Assembly (NCBI RefSeq): GCF_024298865.1
Contig: NZ_CP101161.1
Location: 3,617,227-3,681,226 of the forward strand
DNA from: Halorarius halobius
GTDB taxonomy: Archaea; Halobacteriota; Halobacteria; Halobacteriales; Haloarculaceae
Length of the DNA: 64,000 nucleotides
Direction: 5' to 3'
Made by a program: the position numbers and the translations under genes. Under the pieces are notes generated by a model. It was not told where the DNA came from, did not search any database, and was given only the letters and a program-made list of their open reading frames with translations. Every line of letters starts with the position of its first letter. Position 1 is the stretch's first letter. Shown here in pieces: positions 52,962 through 60,719 of this stretch.

Positions 52962-53006
52962 CGTTCGCTACGGTCGGAGCGCGCCGAGAGAACTGAGAGC
53001 GGCCGA

Positions 53007-53198
53007 TTACGCCAACTGCTCGTCGGAGCGGTCCTCGACGACGTCGAGGAGTTCGCCCTCGACGGCGGCGAGGCCGCCGGTCGGCCGCGCGAGCGTGTGG
53101 CCACACACCGCGCAGGCCACCTCGGTCGAGGCCTTGCCGAACACGGTCTGTTCGTTCTCGCAGTCCGGACACCGGACGGTGACGAAGTCCCCCGCCAT
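53007..53198 (-). CDS. rps27e: 30S ribosomal protein S27e
   Basis: The 63 residues have the four zinc cysteines C10, C13, C29 and C32 (RCPDCENEQTVF and ACAVCGHTL) and the C-terminal LAAVEGELLDVV. ATG overlaps the L44e TAA by one base (TAATG). Length matches archaeal S27e. Confidence 0.95.
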   Translation of the reverse strand: MAGDFVTVRCPDCENEQTVFGKASTEVACAVCGHTLARPTGGLAAVEGELLDVVEDRSDEQLA

Positions 53199-53479
53199 TA
53201 TTCCTGGAACTCCAGCCGACCGGCTCTCCATCCCTCGCGGAGATGCGCCTTGCCACACTCGGCACACCGGTACCGCAGGTTCGTCTTCTTGGTGGGTTTG
53301 TCGCCACCGGGCACCTTCGAGAAGCGGCCGGCGTTCCCGATGACCGACTTCGCGCGACGGGTGCGGCGCGCGTCCCACTTCGTCCCCGACGAGCGGCCCC
53401 GGCGGACCTTCTCCACCTCGTGTTCGTGGTGGGTGTTGCAGTGCGGACAGTACGTGTTGAACCGGCGTGGCATCTGCAT
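53198..53479 (-). CDS. rpl44e: 50S ribosomal protein L44e
   Basis: The 93-residue protein starts [15 protein letters not shown] and has zinc cysteines C11, C14, C72 and C75 with the intervening [23 protein letters not shown] 53479 is used; a second ATG two codons on is possible. It is the first gene of the translation cluster. A GTTTTAACC-type box is 30-35 bases upstream. Confidence 0.95.
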   Translation of the reverse strand: MQMPRRFNTYCPHCNTHHEHEVEKVRRGRSSGTKWDARRTRRAKSVIGNAGRFSKVPGGDKPTKKTNLRYRCAECGKAHLREGWRAGRLEFQE

Positions 53480-53506
53480 GGTTGTTGTCGGCGGTAACGC
53501 GCCCCC

Positions 53507-53514
53507 GGTTAAAA
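53507..53514 (-). promoter_or_regulatory. TATA box of the rpl44e-rps27e unit
   Basis: TTTTAACC on the minus strand, 28-35 bases before the L44e ATG. Confidence 0.5.
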
Positions 53515-53588
53515 CGCCGTTGGTTTCGCGGGCGCGAGCGGGCCGGCGCCCCACAAGACGTTTACCGGTCGCTGGGCAGGCCTCGGCC

Positions 53589-54953
53589 GTGCAGTCGAGC
53601 CCTCCACCCATCCGTTTCAGCGGCCGGCGACGCGCCGCGTCGCTGGTCGTCGTACTGCTGGTCGCGCTCCCGCTCGTCGCCCCCGCCGTCGCCAGCCCCC
53701 AGCCCGACGCCGCCTGCGACGTCTGCGGACAGAAGTTCGAACGCGGCGCCGAGGAACTCGGCGTCAGCGTGAACGTGACTCACAGCACCGCCGACGTGTA
53801 TCTCGACGGCGGCGGCGCGGCGACGTGGGTCGTCCGTAACCGCCTGACACCCGACAGCGCCGCGAGATTGCGCGGGAACCCCGAGCGCGTCGACGCCGTC
53901 GCGGCCGCCGCCTTCGAGACGTACCCCGAAGGCCCCGTCGAGAACCCGACGGGACTGACCGCGACGCTGTCGAACCGGACGGTCACGATACGCTACGACC
54001 ACGACGCCCCCACCGACCGGACCGCCGGCGTCACGCTCGTCGAGTACTTCGACACGGACGGCTACGACTACTGGTACGTCGTCAACGCCGACCGCCTCAC
54101 CGTGGTCGCCCCCGAGGGGACCCGCGTGACGAACGACCCCGCGGAGGCCACCGTCGACGGCCGGAACGTGACGTGGCGAGGCGGGAGCGAGGAGCTCTGG
54201 AGCGGTCCCTCGCTCACCGACGGCGAAGCGCGGGTCGTCTACGCCGACGCGGACGCGAGTCTCCCGGGAGTCCGGACGACCGCGGCACTGTGGGCCGACG
54301 TCCTCCCCATCTACCTCGACAACATCCGGACGTTCCTGGTGCCGACGGCGCTCGCGTTCGGCCTGCTCGCGGCTGGCGGTCTCACCGTCGCCCGGTACGG
54401 TGGGTCGCGCGTAGACCCCGAGACGGCCGGCCGCGCGGTCGCTGGGCTCGGCGTCGCGGCGACGCTCGCGGCGCTCGTCGGCGGCGTCGTCTGGGAGTCG
54501 ACGAACAACGCCGCGGCGCTCGTTGGCCTCACCGGCCTCGCCGTCCTGCTGGGCGGCGTCGCCGTCGTGCGCCCGCGCTGGCTCCGGACGGCTCGCGGTG
54601 CGGCGCTGACCGGGGCCGCCGCCGCGCTCGGCTGTGCCGGCGTCGCAACGCTCGGGTCGTGGGTCACCCTCGCGGGACCGGTGCCAGCGACGGCGGGTGG
54701 GCTCGTCTCCTGGTGGACGTTCCTGCTCCCGGTGGCGCTGTCGCCCGCCGCCGGCCTGCTGGTCGCCCAGGGGCGACCGGTCGCCGGATGGGGGCTACTC
54801 GTCGCCGCGCTGGTCGTCGCCGGAGCGGTCTTCCTCCCGGTGGCGACGCGACCGTTCGGACTGCTCCTGTTCGCCATGTTCGCGGGCGCGGCGCTTGCGG
54901 CCGTCGCGGCGACGCCGCTCGCGACGCTGGGCGCGTCGTTCGCCCGTGACTGA
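53589..54953 (+). CDS. secreted-domain polytopic membrane protein of unknown function
   Basis: The 454 residues start with a cleavable-type signal (about 15-35; [20 protein letters not shown]), then an extracellular region (about 36-235) having CDVCGQKF with two cysteines and sequons such as NVTHS, and end in eight or so membrane helices (about 240-450). The layout resembles haloarchaeal DUF7345/7343-type proteins. GTG 53589 is chosen with GTTTACC about 30 bases upstream. It is divergent from rpl44e. No function can be assigned. Confidence 0.7.
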   Translation: MQSSPPPIRFSGRRRAASLVVVLLVALPLVAPAVASPQPDAACDVCGQKFERGAEELGVSVNVTHSTADVYLDGGGAATWVVRNRLTPDSAARLRGNPERVDAVAAAAFETYPEGPVENPTGLTATLSNRTVTIRYDHDAPTDRTAGVTLVEYFDTDGYDYWYVVNADRLTVVAPEGTRVTNDPAEATVDGRNVTWRGGSEELWSGPSLTDGEARVVYADADASLPGVRTTAALWADVLPIYLDNIRTFLVPTALAFGLLAAGGLTVARYGGSRVDPETAGRAVAGLGVAATLAALVGGVVWESTNNAAALVGLTGLAVLLGGVAVVRPRWLRTARGAALTGAAAALGCAGVATLGSWVTLAGPVPATAGGLVSWWTFLLPVALSPAAGLLVAQGRPVAGWGLLVAALVVAGAVFLPVATRPFGLLLFAMFAGAALAAVAATPLATLGASFARD

Positions 54954-54997
54954 CCCCCTTCGAAGCGCTTAATGGCCGGGTTTCCGAAGCGACGGGC

Positions 54998-55264
54998 ATG
55001 AAGCGGCTCATCATCCACGGGGACCCCGGCATCCGCAAGGACGGCATCATCGAGGTGGACGGCGAGGAGTACTACTGTTTCTCCGTCTCGCGACAGGGCG
55101 ACTGGCACGGCCCCGACGAGGTGCAACTGTGGTGTACGGTCGGCTCCGAGGACGAACTCGAGACGTTCGAGCGCCGCGACTTCATCCCGATGCATCTCGA
55201 CGTGGAAGCCGTCGACGCCGGCGCCGTCGAGGTCATCAAGGCGAAGGGCGACCTCGCGGTATAG
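54998..55264 (+). CDS. small conserved haloarchaeal protein (HAH_0734-like)
   Basis: The 88 residues (MKRLIIHGDPGIRKDGII at the N-terminus, FSVSRQGDWHGPDEVQLWC in the middle) match from memory a conserved haloarchaeal family of unknown role. The fold is probably all-beta. GCTTAAT lies 25-31 bases before the ATG, supporting expression from a leaderless transcript. Confidence 0.7.
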   Translation: MKRLIIHGDPGIRKDGIIEVDGEEYYCFSVSRQGDWHGPDEVQLWCTVGSEDELETFERRDFIPMHLDVEAVDAGAVEVIKAKGDLAV

Positions 55265-55342
55265 ACACCCACCGTTCTGCACCTCGCTCGTCGCGGCTGA
55301 ACCGCATCACGCCTCCGCCGCTCGGCGGATGCTCCGAGCGAC

Positions 55343-57616
55343 TCAGCCCGACGACCCCAACCGCTCTTGCTCCACCTCGAGTAGTACCACGTCGCCGTAC
55401 CGACCCTCGACGCTCACGCCGTCGACCTGCTGGACCGTGATGTCGCCGTACCGGGCCCGCTCGGCCGGGCCGACGTACACGTACTCCACGTCGTACTCCG
55501 CGAGCAGTTGCCGCTGTGTGGTCGCCTCGCCCGTGTAGATGGCCCGGGTGTCGGTCACCCGCCGGTCGTACGCCTCCTGGGAGCGGTACTGCGCCTCGTG
55601 GAACCAGCCGGCGACGGTCGGGAGGCCGGTCAGGCTGGCGGGGGCGCTTGCGCCCTTCCCCTCGCTTGGTCGCCAGTAGTAGCCGGCGGGCGCGGCGGTG
55701 ACGATGTGGGGTCGGCCCTCCTCGCGGTCGAGCCGCCGGATGGCCTCGGCCTCGCCGGGGTGGCGGACCTCGAGAAACGCCGTCGCGTCGAGCGTCGGTC
55801 CAACCTCGTTGGCGGTCGGACTGCCGCGGTCGAAGTGTTGCGGGAGCGCGAACCCGGCGTACAGTGACGTGGAGAACAGCAACAGCACCGCGAGCGCGCG
55901 CCCGAACCGTCGCCACGTCGCCGCGTTCGGGGTCGACAGCGAGGAGCGGCCGGCGTCCGCGAGACGCGCCAGCACCACGCCCGCGGCCGGCGCCCACAGC
56001 ACCCACACCTGGAGATACGACTTGAACACCGTGTTCAGCCGGTTGCCGGGGCCGTACTGCGGTTCCAGCACGTACGCGAACTCGACGAGCAGGACGATGC
56101 CCGCGCCGGCGACGACGAGCAAGGTCTCGAAGCCGGCGTCGCGACGGTCGCGCAACAGGAGCCAGCCGACGACGAGGACGGGCCCGAACAGACCGACCGC
56201 GGCGGCGTCGACGAGCACCGACGCGGCCAACAGCGCGACGGCGGCCGCGAAGGCGAGTGCCGGGCGCTCGAGGCCGGTGGCGGCCCGACGCGCGAGATAC
56301 GGGACGAACGCGAGCAGGAACGCGCCGTGGACCACCAGTAGCCCGCCCAGCCCCGAGCGTGGCGGGAAGAACGCGACCGAGCGGCTGGACGCCGTTCCGA
56401 GCCAGAACGGAACGGCCCACACGATGGCGAGAACGACCGTCAGCGCCGCCAGCGCCAGCGCCACGCCGTCCCTGACGAGTTCGTTCCGCACCGTCAGCGG
56501 GTCGCCGTCGGGAATCGCGTCGGCCACGCGCTCGGGCAACAGCGACCGGGCGCTGGCCGGTGCGAGCGCGAGCGTCAGGAACGGCAGTCCCAGCGCCGCC
56601 GTCGCGAACGACCAGGTGTTGACGACGGCCATGAAGCCGGCGAGCGGCGGCCACAGCCCGAACACCAGCAGGCGACGCCGCCGGAGTTCGGTCGCTGGCG
56701 TGCGCCAGTAGGCGTAACAGAGCGCGGCAAAGAGAAGCATGAACCCCGTCGAGGTCATGTGCGCGTGCAGGTCGCCGTTGAGCCACGAGAACAGCGGAAA
56801 CTCGTTGATGGTGCCCGAGATGACGCGGCTTGCCGACCAGTAGGAGAACGACTCGGGCGTCCACTGGAGCCCCTCGGAGGTCGCCCCCGTACTGCCGACG
56901 AGCGACCGCGCGACCCCGCTCGGGAACAGCCACAGCAGGACCTGGCCGACGGTGTAGAGGTTGGATGCCACACCCGCGAAGAAGGCCCCGACGCCCGCGG
57001 CGAGTCGCCGGGGGGCGCCGTGGTCGGCGGCGACGTTGCCGGCAAGCCCGTACGCGCCGGTGACGAGCATTGCGTAAAAGCCCGCCAGCGCGAGGTTGTA
57101 GGCGTAGGCGGCCGGCGTGAACGTGAGACGCGCCAGAAGCGACGCGACGAGGTGGCCGCCGTAGTAGTATTTGACCGGCTTTCCGGCGAACCACATGTCC
57201 TCCGGCGGGAGCCGGGACGCGCGCAACAGCGACTTCAGCAGGCCGTAATCGAGGAACTTCTCGCCGCCGAGCGGGTTCACCGCCGGGTCGACCGCGCGGA
57301 TGGCGACGACCAGCAGGAACGCAAGCGAGAAGACGACGGCGACCTCGGCGTAGCTCCGGCGGTCTATCTCCACGGTGCGGCCGGCGTACAGCGACGCGGC
57401 GACGAGGACGACGACACCCGCCAGCAGGGCGACGTAGCCGAACCGGAGGTGGCCGACGAGATAGCCGACGACGCCCAGCGTCGCCAGCGCCGCCGCGAAC
57501 GAGAACGCCGCACCCCGGTCGTGGAAGCGAGGGAACAGCGCCGCGACCACGGGGAGCGCGACCAGCCCGAGAACGAGGAAGACGGCGAGCCAGACGACGA
57601 CGTAGCCGTACTGCAT
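55343..57616 (-). CDS. YYY-family (DUF2298) multi-spanning membrane protein
   Basis: The 757 residues predict about 16-18 helices and bear the diagnostic triple tyrosine in GKPVKYYYGGHLVAS (near 140-155), preceded by the NPLGGEKFLDYGLLKSLLRA block. The soluble C-terminal part (about 610-757; VAGWFHEAQYRSQEAYDRRV, YVYVGPAERARYG) is typical. TIGR03662 members are known to co-occur with TIGR03663 (Agl23-like) proteins, of which three are at 29339-34629. Probably a GT-C-type glycosyltransferase. ATG 57616 is used; the codon before it is GTG. Divergent from GT2-GtrA. Confidence 0.83.
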   Translation of the reverse strand: MQYGYVVVWLAVFLVLGLVALPVVAALFPRFHDRGAAFSFAAALATLGVVGYLVGHLRFGYVALLAGVVVLVAASLYAGRTVEIDRRSYAEVAVVFSLAFLLVVAIRAVDPAVNPLGGEKFLDYGLLKSLLRASRLPPEDMWFAGKPVKYYYGGHLVASLLARLTFTPAAYAYNLALAGFYAMLVTGAYGLAGNVAADHGAPRRLAAGVGAFFAGVASNLYTVGQVLLWLFPSGVARSLVGSTGATSEGLQWTPESFSYWSASRVISGTINEFPLFSWLNGDLHAHMTSTGFMLLFAALCYAYWRTPATELRRRRLLVFGLWPPLAGFMAVVNTWSFATAALGLPFLTLALAPASARSLLPERVADAIPDGDPLTVRNELVRDGVALALAALTVVLAIVWAVPFWLGTASSRSVAFFPPRSGLGGLLVVHGAFLLAFVPYLARRAATGLERPALAFAAAVALLAASVLVDAAAVGLFGPVLVVGWLLLRDRRDAGFETLLVVAGAGIVLLVEFAYVLEPQYGPGNRLNTVFKSYLQVWVLWAPAAGVVLARLADAGRSSLSTPNAATWRRFGRALAVLLLFSTSLYAGFALPQHFDRGSPTANEVGPTLDATAFLEVRHPGEAEAIRRLDREEGRPHIVTAAPAGYYWRPSEGKGASAPASLTGLPTVAGWFHEAQYRSQEAYDRRVTDTRAIYTGEATTQRQLLAEYDVEYVYVGPAERARYGDITVQQVDGVSVEGRYGDVVLLEVEQERLGSSG

Positions 57617-57728
57617 CACCGGTACAGCCGGGAGCGTCGGCCATACTTCTTTTGGACTCCGGGCGTGGGGGACAGCGGTCTCGCCCGGAGTCGAACCGCT
57701 TTTGCCGTCCGACGCGGACTCACGGGGT

Positions 57729-58490
57729 ATGGACCGGTCGCTGGGCGTCGTGGTCCCCGCCTACCGCCCGGACGTGGACCGCCTCCGTGAGTACGTCGCG
57801 GCGGTCCACGACCGCCTCGACCCCGACGCCGTCCGCGTCGAACTCGACGCGCCCAGCCGCGCCACCGTCGACGCGCTGGCGAATATCGACGCCGACGTGG
57901 CGACGGTGCCGTACCGCCGCGGCAAGGGCGCGGCCGTCACCGCGGGGTTCGAGGCGCTCGCGACCGACCGGCTGTGTTTCCTCGATGCCGACGGCTCCAC
58001 ACCCGTCGACTCGGCCGCACGGGTCGTCGACGCCCTCGACGGTGCGGACCTCGCGGTCGGCTCCCGGCGCCACCCCGACGCCGAGGTGCGGAGCCACCAG
58101 ACCGTCGCCCGGCGATTCCTCGGCGACGGGTTCGCGTGGGTCGCCCGCCGCCTGCTGGACGCGGACCTCTACGACTACCAGTGTGGCGCGAAGGCCATCT
58201 CCGCGGCGGCGTGGGACGACGTGCGCCAGCATCTCTACGAACCCGGCTTCGCGTGGGACGTGGAACTGGTGGCGATGGTCGCGGCGCTGGGCTACGAGGT
58301 GGCCGAAGTGCCCATCGCGTGGGAGGACCGCCCCGGGTCGACCGTCTCGCCCGTCAGCACCGCGGTCGACATGGGGCGGGCGCTGTTCGTCGCTCGCCAC
58401 CGCGCCAAGCGACTCCAGGACAGTCGACTGCACGACGCGCTCGCGGCGACGCGCGACCAACCGATAGCGCTCGTCGACCGGGACCGATGA
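57729..58490 (+). CDS. GT2-type glycosyltransferase (dolichyl-phosphate glycosyl synthase-like)
   Basis: The 253 residues have the GT-A fold start GVVVPAYRPD (6-15), GKGAAVTAGFEAL and the DxD-containing CFLDADGSTP, followed by VGSRRHPDAEV and DYQCGAKAISAAAW. This matches polyprenyl-phosphate-sugar synthases of the AglD/DPM group, although no C-terminal helices are present. The CTTTTGCC element is 26-35 bases upstream of the ATG. It overlaps the GtrA gene by 4 bases, a common glycan pair. Confidence 0.87.
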   Translation: MDRSLGVVVPAYRPDVDRLREYVAAVHDRLDPDAVRVELDAPSRATVDALANIDADVATVPYRRGKGAAVTAGFEALATDRLCFLDADGSTPVDSAARVVDALDGADLAVGSRRHPDAEVRSHQTVARRFLGDGFAWVARRLLDADLYDYQCGAKAISAAAWDDVRQHLYEPGFAWDVELVAMVAALGYEVAEVPIAWEDRPGSTVSPVSTAVDMGRALFVARHRAKRLQDSRLHDALAATRDQPIALVDRDR

Positions 58491-58954
58491 GCGTCGTCGA
58501 CCGCCTCCAGGCGCGACTGCGGGCGCTGGCCCGCGTCGACCGCATCGGCCAGTTCGTCTCCGTCGGCGTCGCCGGCGCGTCGCTGGAGACGGCCATCGTG
58601 TTCCTGCTGACGGGGCTGTGGACGCTCCAGCCGCTCCCGGCGAAGGCCGTCGGCGCGGAGGCCTCCATCACGCTGATGTTCCTGTTGAACGACCAGTGGA
58701 CGTTCGCCGACGAGGGCGAGGCGGGGCTGGTGTCGCTGGGCCGCCGCTACCTCAAGTCCCACGTCGTCCGTCTCGGGGGGCTGGCCGTCGCCTTCGCCAC
58801 GCTGTACGTGCTCACCTCGTGGACGGACGTGCGACTCGTGGTGGCGGGCGCGAACCTCTGGCCGACCGTGGCGAACGTCGTCGGCATCGGGGTCGGGATG
58901 ACCCTCAACTACGTCGCCGAGAGCCTGCTCACCTGGCGCGTCCACGCGCGGTAA
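58487..58954 (+). CDS. GtrA-family membrane protein
   Basis: The 155 residues with four helices carry FVSVGVAGASLETAIVFLLT, MFLLNDQWTFADEG (the GtrA NxxWTF motif) and NYVAESLLTWRV. GtrA proteins help flip polyprenyl-phosphate sugars across the membrane. The ATGA overlap with the GT2 gene indicates one functional unit making and flipping a lipid-linked sugar. Confidence 0.87.
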   Translation: MSVVDRLQARLRALARVDRIGQFVSVGVAGASLETAIVFLLTGLWTLQPLPAKAVGAEASITLMFLLNDQWTFADEGEAGLVSLGRRYLKSHVVRLGGLAVAFATLYVLTSWTDVRLVVAGANLWPTVANVVGIGVGMTLNYVAESLLTWRVHAR

Positions 58955-58982
58955 GATTCCACAGGCGGCACGGCAATCACAA

Positions 58983-58990
58983 CCCTTATT
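58983..58990 (+). promoter_or_regulatory. TATA box of tRNA-Met
   Basis: CCCTTATT lies 25-32 bases before the first base of the tRNA, at the normal archaeal promoter distance. Confidence 0.5.
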
Positions 58991-59014
58991 CATGCCACCC
59001 GAATACGGAGAGGT

Positions 59015-59089
59015 AGCGGGTTGGGATAGCCAGGAGATTCCGCCGGGCTCATAACCCGGAGACCGGTAGTTCAAATCTACCACCCGCTA
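59015..59089 (+). tRNA. initiator tRNA-Met (CAT)
   Basis: The 75-base intronless cloverleaf has acceptor pairs AGCGGGT/ACCCGCT beginning with A1:U72, anticodon CAT in a stem with three consecutive G:C pairs (GGG/CCC), and T arm GGTAG-TTCAAAT-CTACC. These are hallmarks of archaeal initiator tRNA. The 3' CCA is not encoded. The 3' end is copied again 128 bases downstream. Confidence 0.95.
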
Positions 59090-59090
59090 C
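59069..59090 (+). repeat. 22-bp direct repeat, copy 1 (tRNA 3' end)
   Basis: The T-loop-to-acceptor end of the tRNA plus one base (59069-59090) is repeated exactly at 59197-59218. tRNA 3' ends are classical integrase att cores. Confidence 0.85.
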
Positions 59091-59107
59091 TTCTCCGAGG
59101 GAGTAAC

Positions 59108-59130
59108 GCCGCGAGGCTCGGGCTCGCGGC
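59108..59130 (+). other. stem-loop downstream of tRNA
   Basis: GCCGCGAG and CTCGCGGC form a perfect 8-bp inverted repeat around a 7-base loop. There is no T-tract after it, so a terminator role is unproven. A related but imperfect copy follows the second repeat near 59234-59258. Confidence 0.45.
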
Positions 59131-59180
59131 TCCGTCGACCGAGTGAAGTCGCCCGTGGAGATTCGAACCAGGGAGCGACC

Positions 59181-59219
59181 AGCGGGAGCGACCGTGGTTC
59201 AAATCTACCACCCGCTACG
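59181..59219 (+). pseudogene. tRNA-like remnant: acceptor start joined to T arm and 3' end
   Basis: AGCGGG, matching the tRNA's 5' end, lies 10 bases before a copy of its T arm and 3' acceptor strand, so the piece can fold as a short tRNA minihelix. It contains 22 bases identical to the tRNA 3' end (59197-59218). Most likely it is the distal att copy of an excised or decayed integrative element. Confidence 0.55.
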
Positions 59220-59278
59220 TCTCGCGTGAACTACGCTGGGAGCCTCGTGCTCGCGGCTCTCGTAAACCCGCTATCGCG

Positions 59279-59971
59279 TCAGGCTTCGGGTGCGTCGATA
59301 CCGAGCTCCGAGAGCAACGTCTCGGCCGCGGCCGCGGACGACTCCGGCCCGCGGGCGGTCACGAGGTCGCCGTCGACCGTGACCGACGTATCGCTGTCGA
59401 GTTCGGCGTCCCAGTTGCCGCCGGCGGCCTCCACCTCGTCTTCGACGAGGTAGGGGAGCTTCCGGCCGTCGGGCATCAGGTCGTCGGCGTCGACGATGCC
59501 GTCCTCCCACTCGTTAGGGAACCCGGTCACGTCGCGGCCGTCGACGAGGAACCCGCCGTCGGAGTCACGCGTGAACCCGAGGATACCGACCGCGTGACAG
59601 ACGACGAGCGCCGTCCCGTCGCCCTCCACGGCGTCCCGGAGCAGGGCGCGGGCGTGTCGGTCCTGGTTCACGTCCCACTCGGTGCCGTGGCCGCCGGGGA
59701 ACACGACCGCGTCGTGCCCGTCGGCGTCGACCGCGGCCAGCGGCTCCGGGTCGTTCAGCCGCGGGTCCGTCTCGTGGACGCCCGCGACCCACTCGGCCGT
59801 CTCCTCGCCGACCTCGTCGGGGTCGACCGAGCGGTCGTCGATGACCGGTTCGCCGCCCGACGGCGTAGCGACGGTGATGTCGACCCCCGCCTCGTCGAGC
59901 GTGGTCAGCGGCTCGATGCATTCCTCGCCCCAGTAGCCTTCCTCGCTGACGACGAACAGTGCGGATGCCAT
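59279..59971 (-). CDS. DJ-1/PfpI-family (Hsp31-like) protein
   Basis: The 230 residues show the nucleophile-elbow cysteine C125 with H126 (VVCHAVGI), the FPGGHGTEWD loop (91-100), and a Glu near residues 17-20 (GEECIEP). The pattern favours Hsp31-like glyoxalase III or deglycase activity over PfpI protease. A CTTTTACCC box is 27-33 bases upstream. It flanks the tRNA-scar region. Confidence 0.83.
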   Translation of the reverse strand: MASALFVVSEEGYWGEECIEPLTTLDEAGVDITVATPSGGEPVIDDRSVDPDEVGEETAEWVAGVHETDPRLNDPEPLAAVDADGHDAVVFPGGHGTEWDVNQDRHARALLRDAVEGDGTALVVCHAVGILGFTRDSDGGFLVDGRDVTGFPNEWEDGIVDADDLMPDGRKLPYLVEDEVEAAGGNWDAELDSDTSVTVDGDLVTARGPESSAAAAETLLSELGIDAPEA

Positions 59972-60028
59972 CGCTCGATGGTAGGTGCGTGAGACGGGTA
60001 AAAGGGGAGGGCGCGACGGTCCGCCGGT

Positions 60029-60598
60029 TCAGTCGTCGCCGTGTTCGTCGACGACGACCACGTCGCCGTCGACGACGTCGACGTTGATGAGCGTCTTCGC
60101 CCGGTGGTTCGACTCGTCGAGTTTGTTCTCGCCGCCCACCTTCTTGATGACGGCGACGATGTCGACGACGTCGGCGCCGATGTCGTCCAGCGCGTCGACG
60201 ATGGCGCTGAGCGTGCCGCCCGTCGAGAGCACGTCGTCGAGCACCAAGACGCGGTCGCCCGCCTCGACGTCGTTGATGTACATCTGCGACTCCGAGTAGC
60301 CGGTCTGCTGGAACAGCGGGGTCTCCCCCTCCAGCCCGTACTCGCGTTTGCGGATGACGACCAGCGGGATGTCGGTCATCAGCGACACCGCGGTGGAGAT
60401 GTGGATGCCCATCGCCGCCGGCGTGACTATCTTGTCGACGTCTTCGAGGCTCGCCTTCCGGATTATCTTCACGACGATTTCGCGGAGGAGCGACGGCTCC
60501 AGCATCGGCACCCCGTCGCTGATGGGGTGGACGAAGTAGTGGTAGCCGTCTTTCTCGACTATCGGGGCGTCCCGGAGCGACTGGGCGAGTTTGTCCAT
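60029..60598 (-). CDS. purine phosphoribosyltransferase (HGPRTase-like)
   Basis: The 189-residue type I PRTase has the PRPP loop [13 protein letters not shown] (117-129) and the N-terminal [20 protein letters not shown] typical of archaeal hypoxanthine/adenine PRTases. It salvages purine bases to nucleotides. ATG 60596-60598 is chosen since GGTAAAAACT (minus AGTTTTTACC) is 23-31 bases upstream. Adenine versus hypoxanthine specificity is not clear. Confidence 0.88.
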   Translation of the reverse strand: MDKLAQSLRDAPIVEKDGYHYFVHPISDGVPMLEPSLLREIVVKIIRKASLEDVDKIVTPAAMGIHISTAVSLMTDIPLVVIRKREYGLEGETPLFQQTGYSESQMYINDVEAGDRVLVLDDVLSTGGTLSAIVDALDDIGADVVDIVAVIKKVGGENKLDESNHRAKTLINVDVVDGDVVVVDEHGDD

Positions 60599-60687
60599 GT
60601 CGCCGGTGGGTCGGGGGTGGGGTAAAAACTGACGGAAGGACCCAGCCCGGGGGGAGTCGCTCGCCGCTCGTTCGCCTGCTTTGAGAA

Positions 60688-60695
60688 GCTTAAAG
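60688..60695 (+). promoter_or_regulatory. TATA box deciding the mrpA GTG start
   Basis: GCTTAAAG ends 25 bases before the GTG at 60720. A longer reading from an ATG-type start at 60681 would begin before this box. Confidence 0.5.
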
Positions 60696-60719
60696 TCCGC
60701 CGCGGGCACCGTTCCGGGC

